A DNA stretch of 64,000 nt from Chitinophaga sp. Ak27. Its GTDB lineage: Bacteria; Bacteroidota; Bacteroidia; Chitinophagales; Chitinophagaceae. How positions within the stretch are numbered: position 1 is the first letter of the stretch; each line of letters begins with the position of its first letter. The position numbers and the translations under genes were made by a program. The stretch covers positions 434,001 through 498,000 of the forward strand of contig NZ_JABAOB010000003.1 in the NCBI RefSeq assembly GCF_012726295.1. Reading direction: 5' to 3'. This document shows, piece by piece, positions 10,267 to 17,466 of this stretch. The notes beneath the pieces are model-generated. The model saw only the letters and a list, made by a program, of their open reading frames with translations. It ran no database searches and had not been told where the DNA came from.

Positions 10267-10322
10267 ATAACGGATTTATAGATAGATAATAATGCACGAT
10301 TATCTAACTATAAATCCGTTAT
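10267..10322 (+). terminator. Hairpin after sprA
   Basis: Arms 10267-10290 and 10299-10322 pair over 24 bp with one mismatch around an 8-nt loop. It begins 20 bases after the sprA stop and ends before the start of the next gene. There is no long T-run after it, so it is probably a terminator or transcript-end stabiliser rather than a textbook intrinsic terminator. Confidence 0.6.
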
Positions 10323-10350
10323 AATGAATGCCCGATTGGTAATTATTTAC

Positions 10351-10358
10351 TAGGTTTG
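10351..10358 (+). promoter_or_regulatory. -7 promoter motif TAGGTTTG
   Basis: Exact match to TAnnTTTG, ending 4 bases before the GTG at 10363. This implies an almost leaderless transcript for the Cys/His small protein and perhaps the genes behind it. No clear -33 TTTG at the right spacing. Confidence 0.4.
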
Positions 10359-10362
10359 CGGC

Positions 10363-10734
10363 GTGAAATGGTTCCCGATGATATGCATTTTCCTGGGGCT
10401 GTTGCTGCAAAATTTCAGCAAGAGCCTTATCGTAGTGCAGTTCCAGGTGAACCAGGCTTTTATCGCAAAAGAGCTGTGCGAAAACAGGAATAAACCCCAA
10501 ATGCATTGTAATGGGCGCTGTCATCTGAAAAAAGAACTGGACAGAGACGCCCAGCAGGAAAAGAATAATAATACCGGGAAAGATAAATATGAAGTGATGT
10601 TTGTAGAAACCATTCATGCCTTCGCTCCCTCCACCCCTAAGAACGATATTACTTTTGCTCCTTTTTATAAAGACCCCTACCTCGATACCTTCGCTATTTC
10701 CATCTTCCATCCGCCACAGTCAGTAGTAGCCTGA
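10363..10734 (+). CDS. Small Cys/His-motif protein upstream of a TonB receptor
   Basis: 123 residues from a GTG start. The first 17 or so residues are hydrophobic (signal or membrane anchor). After them comes the cluster Cys39-x9-Cys49-x3-Cys53 with His48 and His54 beside the cysteines (MHCNGRCHLKK), then a charged segment and an aromatic-rich tail. I recall this motif from small Bacteroidota proteins next to TonB receptors but cannot name a family. Cys/His spacing of this kind usually binds a metal or is redox-active. It is followed 61 bases later by the TonB receptor, in the same direction. A role in metal acquisition or delivery is inferred, not shown. Confidence 0.6.
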   Translation: MKWFPMICIFLGLLLQNFSKSLIVVQFQVNQAFIAKELCENRNKPQMHCNGRCHLKKELDRDAQQEKNNNTGKDKYEVMFVETIHAFAPSTPKNDITFAPFYKDPYLDTFAISIFHPPQSVVA

Positions 10735-10795
10735 TATTCCTTTATACTACCTGACTAACCCTGTTCGCCTATGGCGAACAGTCAACGATTTATAC

Positions 10796-13075
10796 ATGAA
10801 ACAATGTTGTTTACTCATCATTGCGTGTATAGCTGCCTATAGCAGTTATGCACAGCAATTGCATGGACGTGTGGCCGATGCCCAAACCAAAGAAGCACTG
10901 CCCGGCGTGAATATAAGATGGCTGCATGCAGCAGCAGGATGCAGTACTAATGCTGCAGGTAAATTTGAAATCACCGTGGCCGGCATTGATTCTGTAGAAA
11001 TATCTTACACAGGTTATCTCTCCCGGAAAATAGCCGCAAAAGAGATAGCGGCAATGCCGGTTATTTACCTGCAACAGGGCGCTACCAACCTGAACGAGAT
11101 TATCGTATCTTCTTCCCGCGATAAGCAACGGCGTACAGAAGCGCCGGTGGCCATCAGCACCCTTTCTCCGCAAACACTAAATGAAACCAAAGCAGTTACC
11201 ATAGACCAGGTGCTGAATAAAGTAAGTGGCGTGTATATGGTAGACCTGGGCAACGAACAGCACACCATGGCTATCCGCCAGCCTATTGGTTATAAGAGCC
11301 TTTTTCTGTACCTGGAAGATGGAATTCCCATCAGAACCATCGGTGATTTTAACCACAATGCCCTGATCGAAATCAATATGGCCGCTGTGAAAAATATTGA
11401 AGTGATCCGTGGGCCAGCATCCTCTTTATATGGGAGCGAAGCTGTAGGCGGCGCTGTCAATTTTATTACCGCTTCTCCCACGCTGGTGCCTACTGCTAAA
11501 GTACAATTGGAAGGCAGTAACTGGGGCTATAAGCGAACCGATTTCAGTGTATCCAATACCGTTAAAAAAATTGGCTTTTCAGTGAGCGGTTACTACGCCA
11601 ATCAAACCAATGGTTATATGGATCACAGCGATTTTCACAAGTTGTCGCTGACCGCAAAAGTAGATTACCAAATCAATGAAAAGAATAAATGGACCAATGC
11701 TGCTACCCTGATCAACTATAAAACAGATCAAACCGGCGGGCTTGACAGTGCCCACTTCTTTGCCAAAGACTATCGTAATTTCCAGACTTTTACATACCGG
11801 GAAGTAAAAGCCCTACGGGTACGCAGTACTTTGGAGCATGAATGGAACAGCAGCAGTCATACCAATTTTACTGTCTTCTTCAGAAATAATACCATCGGGC
11901 AAAACCCATTTTATGCCATTAAAGATATCCGTGGTACCCTCAAGGCCAATGGACAAATTAACAGTGATGGGTTTAACAGCTATGGACTGATTGTACAACA
12001 TAAGAAGCAATTTGCCTGGAAAGACGCCGCCCTGATTGCTGGTGTGAGTGCGGATTACAGCCCTGCCACTTACCTGGCCAGTTACATAGATATTACTAAA
12101 GACGCGGCTGGTTATTATGCCAGTTACCGCGCCACCGATTCCGTTTTAACAGATTACCATGTAGGGTTACTGAACAGCGCTGTATATACACAGTTTGAGT
12201 TTTCGCCGATGGAGCGGATGCGCATAGTAGCCGCCCTGCGTTACGACCGGATGGATTATAATTTTGAAAATCACCTTACACCTTCTGCTTATACAGGCGC
12301 TCCCAGTGAGCGGAATAATTTCAATGCTTTCACGCCAAAGGTAGGACTCACTTACAATCTGGGCCATCAACGTGGATTGTATGCCAACTACAGCGTGGGA
12401 TTTGCACCGCCTAATATTTCAGAGCTCTATACTGGCGTAAAGGTTCCGGTGCTGAAACCGGCTACTTATCAGAACTATGAAGCCGGTGGTTGGTTAGGGT
12501 TTGCGCAGCAAAAGGGATATGCAGACCTCAGCGTTTACCGGATGAATGGCACCAACGAAATTGTGAGCGTGAGAAATGCGGATGGCGTGTACGAAAACCG
12601 TAATACCGGCGCCACTACGCATAGTGGCATAGAATGGAATGTAAAGTATACACCGTTGCCCAGCCTGTTTATCAGGAGCAGCGGTACTTATGCCGTGCAT
12701 ATTTTCAAAGCATATAGCGACGGCAGCAAGATATACACCAACAACCAAATGAATGGTGCACCCAAATGGATCACGAATACAGAAATTACCTGGAAGCCTG
12801 CCTTGATAAAAGGTTTCAGGATAGGCGCCGAATGGCAGCATATCAGTAAGTATTATATGGATGCTGCCAATACATCGGTATATAACGGGTACGATTTATT
12901 CAATGCACGTATGGGCTATGCCTTTAAAAGATTTGAATGTTGGCTCAATTGCATGAATATAGGCGATCAGTTATATGCTACCACAGCGGAAAAATCGGCT
13001 TATGGTAAAACTTATCGGATAGGGCCGCGTCAGACATTTACGTTTGGAGTTGCTTATACATTTACCGGAAAATAA
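10796..13075 (+). CDS. TonB-dependent outer-membrane receptor
   Basis: 759 residues. An N-terminal signal peptide ends near AYSSYAQ. Next comes a CarboxypepD-regulatory-like domain (about 20-100: LHGRVADAQTKEALPGVNI), a plug domain (about 105-225: APVAISTLS, VIRGPASSLYGSEAVGGAVNF), and a 22-strand-type barrel ending RQTFTFGVAYTFTGK. It takes up a ligand across the outer membrane using TonB energy. It has no SusD partner, so it is not a polysaccharide-utilisation SusC, and its size is like siderophore/metallophore or vitamin receptors. It sits between a Cys/His small protein and a CxCC lipoprotein only 7 bases downstream, which suggests a metal or metal-chelate ligand. The true ligand cannot be read from the sequence. 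Confidence 0.88.
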   Translation: MKQCCLLIIACIAAYSSYAQQLHGRVADAQTKEALPGVNIRWLHAAAGCSTNAAGKFEITVAGIDSVEISYTGYLSRKIAAKEIAAMPVIYLQQGATNLNEIIVSSSRDKQRRTEAPVAISTLSPQTLNETKAVTIDQVLNKVSGVYMVDLGNEQHTMAIRQPIGYKSLFLYLEDGIPIRTIGDFNHNALIEINMAAVKNIEVIRGPASSLYGSEAVGGAVNFITASPTLVPTAKVQLEGSNWGYKRTDFSVSNTVKKIGFSVSGYYANQTNGYMDHSDFHKLSLTAKVDYQINEKNKWTNAATLINYKTDQTGGLDSAHFFAKDYRNFQTFTYREVKALRVRSTLEHEWNSSSHTNFTVFFRNNTIGQNPFYAIKDIRGTLKANGQINSDGFNSYGLIVQHKKQFAWKDAALIAGVSADYSPATYLASYIDITKDAAGYYASYRATDSVLTDYHVGLLNSAVYTQFEFSPMERMRIVAALRYDRMDYNFENHLTPSAYTGAPSERNNFNAFTPKVGLTYNLGHQRGLYANYSVGFAPPNISELYTGVKVPVLKPATYQNYEAGGWLGFAQQKGYADLSVYRMNGTNEIVSVRNADGVYENRNTGATTHSGIEWNVKYTPLPSLFIRSSGTYAVHIFKAYSDGSKIYTNNQMNGAPKWITNTEITWKPALIKGFRIGAEWQHISKYYMDAANTSVYNGYDLFNARMGYAFKRFECWLNCMNIGDQLYATTAEKSAYGKTYRIGPRQTFTFGVAYTFTGK

Positions 13076-13082
13076 TAGTAAG

Positions 13083-14297
13083 ATGAAAAAAGTTGCAGCT
13101 GGATTGATAATAGGGTTGATGTTTTCCTGCCACCAGGGGCAGGTGGAGCCGGATCATACGCTGGTATTGTCACATGCAGGAAAGGCAGCTTCGTGCCCGT
13201 TTATTACACAGGATGGAAATGGACATCCGGTGGTGAGTTGGGTAGAGAAAGATGACAGCACTGAAAACGGCCTGATGTTTTATGCTGTTTCTAACGATAA
13301 CGGTTATACGTTTTCTGCGCCGGTGGCAGTTACTGCGAGTGCGGGCGTATTCCCGCATGATGAAAATTTACCAAAGATATTGTTTAAGCCCGATGGTACC
13401 GTGATGGCGCTCTTTGGTGTAGAAGCCAATGATCCGCGTAATAAATATGCAGGTAAAGTGATGTATACCCAGTCATTCGATGGCGGTAAGCATTGGCAAC
13501 CTGCCGTGCCGCTGGTTACTGATACGGCGGGGTATGATCAACGCTATTTTGATATGGCCTTATTGCCTGGTGGCGAGGCGGCTGCTATCTGGTTGGATAA
13601 CCGTAAACAGACTAACGCAGAAGGCTCTACGCTTTACTTTGCGGTTACCCATGGATATAGCGGGTTTGGGCAGGCAAAACCGATCGCGGCTACGGTATGC
13701 CAGTGCTGCCGAACTAAGTTGTATGTAGCCGGCAATGGCCATGTACATGTGGCGTACCGCGACATTATCAACGATTCTATCCGGGACATGGTACACCAGG
13801 TATCCACGGATGGCGGGCAGTCTTTTTCTGCCCCTGTGCGCATTAGTGCAGATAACTGGGTAGTGAATGGGTGTCCGCATACCGGCCCTACACTAACTGC
13901 CAACAGCCAGGGATTGCATTTTGCCTGGTTTACCATGGGAGGGGGACAAGGCGCCTTTTATTGCCGTTCCTTAGATAACGGCAATACCTATACGCAAAAG
14001 GAGCCGCTGAGCAAAGCGCCCATGGCCAAGCATCCTCAAATGACTACGGTAAACGACGATATCCTGGTGGTATGGGATGAACCGGTGAAATGGAAAAACG
14101 ATTTCAATAGCCGGGTAGGATTTCAATATAAAGCGGCGGATGGAAAAACAATGTTGGCAGGCATGTTAACAACCGACAGCAGTTATGCCAATTTCCCGGT
14201 GGTGGGCGCGGTAAAAGACCATAAAGCCCTGGTAGCGTATAAAAGAAGAGAAGTGCATGGAAGCCAGGTGGTGGTGACCCGGCTGAACATAGATTGA
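13083..14297 (+). CDS. Asp-box (BNR-type) beta-propeller lipoprotein with CxCC motif
   Basis: I chose ATG 13083 because it gives MKKVAAGLIIGLMFSC, a lipoprotein-like signal with Cys16; the frame is open upstream but would overlap the TonB receptor. The 404-residue protein has at least four Asp-box-like turns (SNDNGYTF, SFDGGKHW, STDGGQSF, SLDNGNTY), so it should fold as a six-bladed sialidase-type propeller. It also has C206-Q-C-C209 and, further on, NGC264PH. I see no FRIP motif or other sialidase catalytic signature, so a sialidase label would be misleading. It is 7 bases behind the TonB receptor and almost certainly in its operon; a surface ligand-binding or metal-handling role is inferred. 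Confidence 0.7.
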   Translation: MKKVAAGLIIGLMFSCHQGQVEPDHTLVLSHAGKAASCPFITQDGNGHPVVSWVEKDDSTENGLMFYAVSNDNGYTFSAPVAVTASAGVFPHDENLPKILFKPDGTVMALFGVEANDPRNKYAGKVMYTQSFDGGKHWQPAVPLVTDTAGYDQRYFDMALLPGGEAAAIWLDNRKQTNAEGSTLYFAVTHGYSGFGQAKPIAATVCQCCRTKLYVAGNGHVHVAYRDIINDSIRDMVHQVSTDGGQSFSAPVRISADNWVVNGCPHTGPTLTANSQGLHFAWFTMGGGQGAFYCRSLDNGNTYTQKEPLSKAPMAKHPQMTTVNDDILVVWDEPVKWKNDFNSRVGFQYKAADGKTMLAGMLTTDSSYANFPVVGAVKDHKALVAYKRREVHGSQVVVTRLNID

Positions 14298-14319
14298 GGC
14301 TACCATGGTAGCTAAAAAC

Positions 14320-14360
14320 GCAAATGGGATATAGTTACGTCATAACTATATCCCATTTGC
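14320..14360 (-). terminator. Perfect 18-bp hairpin terminator
   Basis: Arms 14320-14337 and 14343-14360 are exact complements around a 5-nt loop. Read on the minus strand the stem is followed by GTTTTTAG, so it is best oriented to end a minus-strand transcript, which would be the small ORF at 14372-14536. It may also stop read-through from the propeller gene on the plus strand. Confidence 0.65.
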
Positions 14361-14371
14361 AAAAAATGTTC

Positions 14372-14536
14372 TCAGTTGTACCCCAAAGAAAAGCCTTGTT
14401 GTCCAGGCCATTCTTTATGAGAAGCTGCCCATCGGCCGTAATTGCCCTTCCTCGTGTTGCCAAAGTAAAAACGCCATCCTTCTTTCCATCTCGGATAGTA
14501 CAGGCGTAGCAAGTACATAGTAATAAATGTAAGCAT
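14372..14536 (-). CDS. Possible 54-residue aromatic-rich small protein
   Basis: ATG at 14536, TGA at 14374-14372, with an in-frame stop upstream of the start. The product is rich in Trp, Tyr, Phe, Arg and Gly (for example GWRFYFGNTRKGNYGRW) and reads more like real protein than random translation. A perfect hairpin with a following T-run on the same strand lies 12 bases past the stop. Against it: no recognised family and no clear promoter. It could also be a fragment of a decayed gene. I do not know its function. Confidence 0.35.
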   Translation of the reverse strand: MLTFITMYLLRLYYPRWKEGWRFYFGNTRKGNYGRWAASHKEWPGQQGFSLGYN

Positions 14537-14684
14537 AGGGATATGGTTTCAAGTTTAGGATAGTTCAGTTAGTTTAGTCGCATCAGCATAGATTTTTTGT
14601 CACATGGATAGTGTATGAACAAAAAATATATAAATGTTTCCAAATATAAAAACTATCTCTATGTATTGAAATCACATCTATGTG

Positions 14685-15440
14685 TTATTTTTTATCGATG
14701 TAGTAAGCGTTGGCTTGTTGTAATGGCGTCACTACCAGGTCGTTAATACAAACATGCGGAGGAAGCGATGTGCAATAAAATACCACGTCTGCCACATCCT
14801 GGGCGCTGAGCGGAATAAATCCTTTGTATACATCTTTCGCCTTTTCTTCATCTCCTTTAAATCTTACCAGGGAAAACTCGGTTTCTGCCGCACCAGGATG
14901 AACAGCGGTCACCTTTATACGATAGGGCAGGAGGTCGATACGCATACCCTGGGAAATAGCATCTACTGCCGCTTTGGTGGCGCAATACACATTGCCCCTG
15001 GCATATACCAGCTTGGCTGCCGTAGAACCAATGTTGATAATATGGCCGGTGGTACGGGCGCGCATCCAGGGAATTACAGCCCTGGATACATACAGCAATC
15101 CTTTTACGTTGGTATCTATCATGGCATCCCAGTCGGAAGTACTGCCTTCGTCAATGGTATTTAAGCCTGCGGCGAGGCCTGCATTATTCACCAGGATATC
15201 TATTTTCCTCCATTCTTCCGGGATATTTCCCAGCACTTCATTTACCTCCTGTTCCACCCTCACATCAAAATTCAGGGCCAGCACATTCACGCCAAATTCC
15301 TGTGTCAACTGTGTCTTAAATGCTTCCAGTCTCTCTTTACGGCGACCCGTAATAATTACATCATAGCCTTTAGCAGCATACGTAGTAGCACATGCCTGGC
15401 CAAAACCAGCAGTAGCGCCGGTGATAAGAACAATACCCAT
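14685..15440 (-). CDS. Short-chain dehydrogenase/reductase, YdfG-like
   Basis: 251-residue classical SDR with the nucleotide-binding TGATAGFG motif at residues 7-14, NNAG near 85-88, catalytic Ser139, Tyr152 and Lys156 (YCATK), and Asn111. The Arg pair after beta-2 (TGRRKERL) suggests NADPH use. By similarity it is closest to the YdfG/serine-3-dehydrogenase type, which reduces 3-hydroxy acids and malonic semialdehyde-like substrates, but substrate assignment in this family is weak. It follows the T9SS cargo genes by about 30 bases on the same strand. Confidence 0.8.
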   Translation of the reverse strand: MGIVLITGATAGFGQACATTYAAKGYDVIITGRRKERLEAFKTQLTQEFGVNVLALNFDVRVEQEVNEVLGNIPEEWRKIDILVNNAGLAAGLNTIDEGSTSDWDAMIDTNVKGLLYVSRAVIPWMRARTTGHIINIGSTAAKLVYARGNVYCATKAAVDAISQGMRIDLLPYRIKVTAVHPGAAETEFSLVRFKGDEEKAKDVYKGFIPLSAQDVADVVFYCTSLPPHVCINDLVVTPLQQANAYYIDKK

Positions 15441-15473
15441 GAGACGTCAGTTTTTTGTGCAATTTACTAAGGA

Positions 15474-17402
15474 TCAGCGGATCAGCGTCACCGTTCCTTT
15501 TTTCTGTATCACTTTACCGGTGTAGTCGGTACCCTGTAATATCCAGATATAAGTGTCTACAGGAGCCGGCATGCCTTTGTAAGTACCATCCCATCCGGCG
15601 CGGAAATCAGTGGAGGAATAAATTTCCACCCCCCAGCGGTTGTAAATACGGAAGAATTTATATTCGGTGATCCCCACGGGGATAAAGCGAAAACGGTCGT
15701 TCTGCCCATCTCCATTGGGCGTAAAGGCATTTGGGATATATATTTCGGGACCGGTATAATATTTTACACTTACGGTAGCGTAGCCGAAACATCCCTGTTC
15801 ATTGGAAACACGCAGCTTAAACACAATGTCGCGGTTGTAATTGAGTACCGGCCGGGCAATGAGCGGATCGCTTAAGCCGTCGGAGGGGCTCCAGGAATAG
15901 AAGTCGCCCCCGCTGCCCTGCATTTCCAAAGGCTGCCCCCTGGCCAGGATGGTATCATGTCCTGCAAAGGGATTTACCTCGTATATACGCAGGTTTTTGG
16001 TCACCGTTTTCTGGCAGTTTTTATCCGTCAGCAACGTCAACGAAATCGTATACACGTCACCTTTAGTAAAGGTATGCGTAAGGGATCGTTGGCTGCCAGG
16101 AGTAACGCTGCTGTCCGACACGCCAAAATCCCAGATGTGGCTGGTAATATGGCCATAGCGGTAGGAAGACGTATCATTAAATGCAATAGGGTCGCCCCGG
16201 CATAAACCGGTACTCGTAAATCCCGCTACCAGCCCGGGATAATTGTTTACTTCGCCCTGCATGCTATCGGTACACGCCAACCCTGGGTTCACCACCAGCT
16301 TTACCTTGTATACGCCTGTATCAGGGTATTGATGATAGAACATGGTTTTGCTGTCGGTGAGGGTATCTGTTCCATCCCCAAAAGTCCAGTAGTAGGTAGA
16401 GGTAAAACCGGCATTACTGGAATTGCTGATAGGTACGTGTAACGCAGGATCTTCTGTACAGTTATTTAACACCGGTGGAAAGCTGGCAATAATTTTTGTC
16501 TGACAGTCAAACACGGTCAATAGTATATCCTTGCTATGCGTGCCCAGGAATTGTTTGGTGATCCGGTCATATTCATTTACGCATACCGTTACTACATATT
16601 TTCCCGGCAGATTGGGCGTGCAGGTAATCAATCCTCCGGAAGATATGGAAATTCCCGGGCTCCCTCCCATCGGGTTACTACCCGAATAGGGAGGTATATA
16701 ACGAACAGTGGTATTGTAAGGAGGTGGTGTGGTAGAATTACTTTCGTTGGTACTGGAGCCATCTGTTAATGCGTTACAAAGATTATAGGTCAGGCTGTCG
16801 CCGTCTTCATCATAAGCCGCATAATCCAACGAAAAAGGGAGCGCGTTACAGATAACGATGGAAGTATCTTTATTGAAATAGGCGCTGTTGTTGTTAGGCC
16901 TGGATTCTGTACCGGGAATAGTGGTGTAGTAAGTGGAACCTTCATGTTCTGAATCATAGATGTTGCTGAGTTTTTCACCGCGGCAGCAACGCTGGGAAGC
17001 TACGTAATAGCCACCCGCAACAGGCGCCAGTTCAATTTCCGCCGTATAAAAAGCCACTTCCAGGTGTTGGGCCTGTGGCGCCAGGCAGGGGTTTTTCAGC
17101 GTATCTATCAGTGGTCGGGTATGTTCAATGTAAAGATATACGGAAGATAAAACTTTGGAACCGTTGTAAGTAAATACGTTAGCAGTGACGGGGTTTTCAA
17201 ATCTGTCGATACAACCTTGTCGGTCGCCGCAGGTAAAATCTGCGTCGCGATACAACTTCAGAGTGATGAGATAACGGTAGCGCGTTTTATCTCCGTTCAG
17301 TCCTAATGTTTTATAATAAATTTCGCCACCGATGATATGATATCCAGCTGCGAGAATAGGGAACAAACAGCAGCTCAATACCAGGAAAAATGCTCTCTTC
17401 AT
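15474..17402 (-). CDS. T9SS-secreted PKD-domain protein with gliding-motility C-terminal domain
   Basis: 642 residues. Signal peptide 1-19 or so, then HIIGGEIYYKTLG, a Cys-rich N-terminal region shared with the next gene, PKD-like domains in the middle (YYWTFGDGTDTL near 340-350; HIWDFG near 425-430), and a type-B T9SS sorting domain at the end (PNAFTPNGDGQND, FRIYNRWG, GWDGTYKG, final KGTVTLIR). It is expected to be exported through SprA and attached or released at the surface. It lies directly downstream of the 871-residue paralogue, so the two form a cargo pair, probably from tandem duplication. Ligand or adhesion role unknown. Confidence 0.85.
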   Translation of the reverse strand: MKRAFFLVLSCCLFPILAAGYHIIGGEIYYKTLGLNGDKTRYRYLITLKLYRDADFTCGDRQGCIDRFENPVTANVFTYNGSKVLSSVYLYIEHTRPLIDTLKNPCLAPQAQHLEVAFYTAEIELAPVAGGYYVASQRCCRGEKLSNIYDSEHEGSTYYTTIPGTESRPNNNSAYFNKDTSIVICNALPFSLDYAAYDEDGDSLTYNLCNALTDGSSTNESNSTTPPPYNTTVRYIPPYSGSNPMGGSPGISISSGGLITCTPNLPGKYVVTVCVNEYDRITKQFLGTHSKDILLTVFDCQTKIIASFPPVLNNCTEDPALHVPISNSSNAGFTSTYYWTFGDGTDTLTDSKTMFYHQYPDTGVYKVKLVVNPGLACTDSMQGEVNNYPGLVAGFTSTGLCRGDPIAFNDTSSYRYGHITSHIWDFGVSDSSVTPGSQRSLTHTFTKGDVYTISLTLLTDKNCQKTVTKNLRIYEVNPFAGHDTILARGQPLEMQGSGGDFYSWSPSDGLSDPLIARPVLNYNRDIVFKLRVSNEQGCFGYATVSVKYYTGPEIYIPNAFTPNGDGQNDRFRFIPVGITEYKFFRIYNRWGVEIYSSTDFRAGWDGTYKGMPAPVDTYIWILQGTDYTGKVIQKKGTVTLIR

Positions 17403-17466
17403 GATGGTGGATACTGCTCTCTGAATTTAACAAAAAAAGAGCAGATCCTGTTCAATCCGGGCAACT

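Larger units (their letters stand above)
14298..14684. other. Intergenic stretch with palindrome, terminator hairpin and a possible small gene
   Basis: This 387-bp gap between convergent genes holds a perfect 14-bp palindrome at 14299-14312, an 18-bp hairpin at 14320-14360, and a possible minus-strand small ORF at 14372-14536. The remainder (about 14540-14684) is AT-rich and I see nothing clear in it. Confidence 0.6.

Noticed and set aside
13083..14297. Calling the Asp-box protein a sialidase
   Set aside because: Asp-boxes only show a propeller fold; I see no FRIP or catalytic Arg triad, and the neighbours do not suggest sialic acid.
14324..14509. Plus-strand 61-codon frame after the propeller gene
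   Set aside because: It begins inside a terminator hairpin and overlaps the better-supported minus-strand small ORF.
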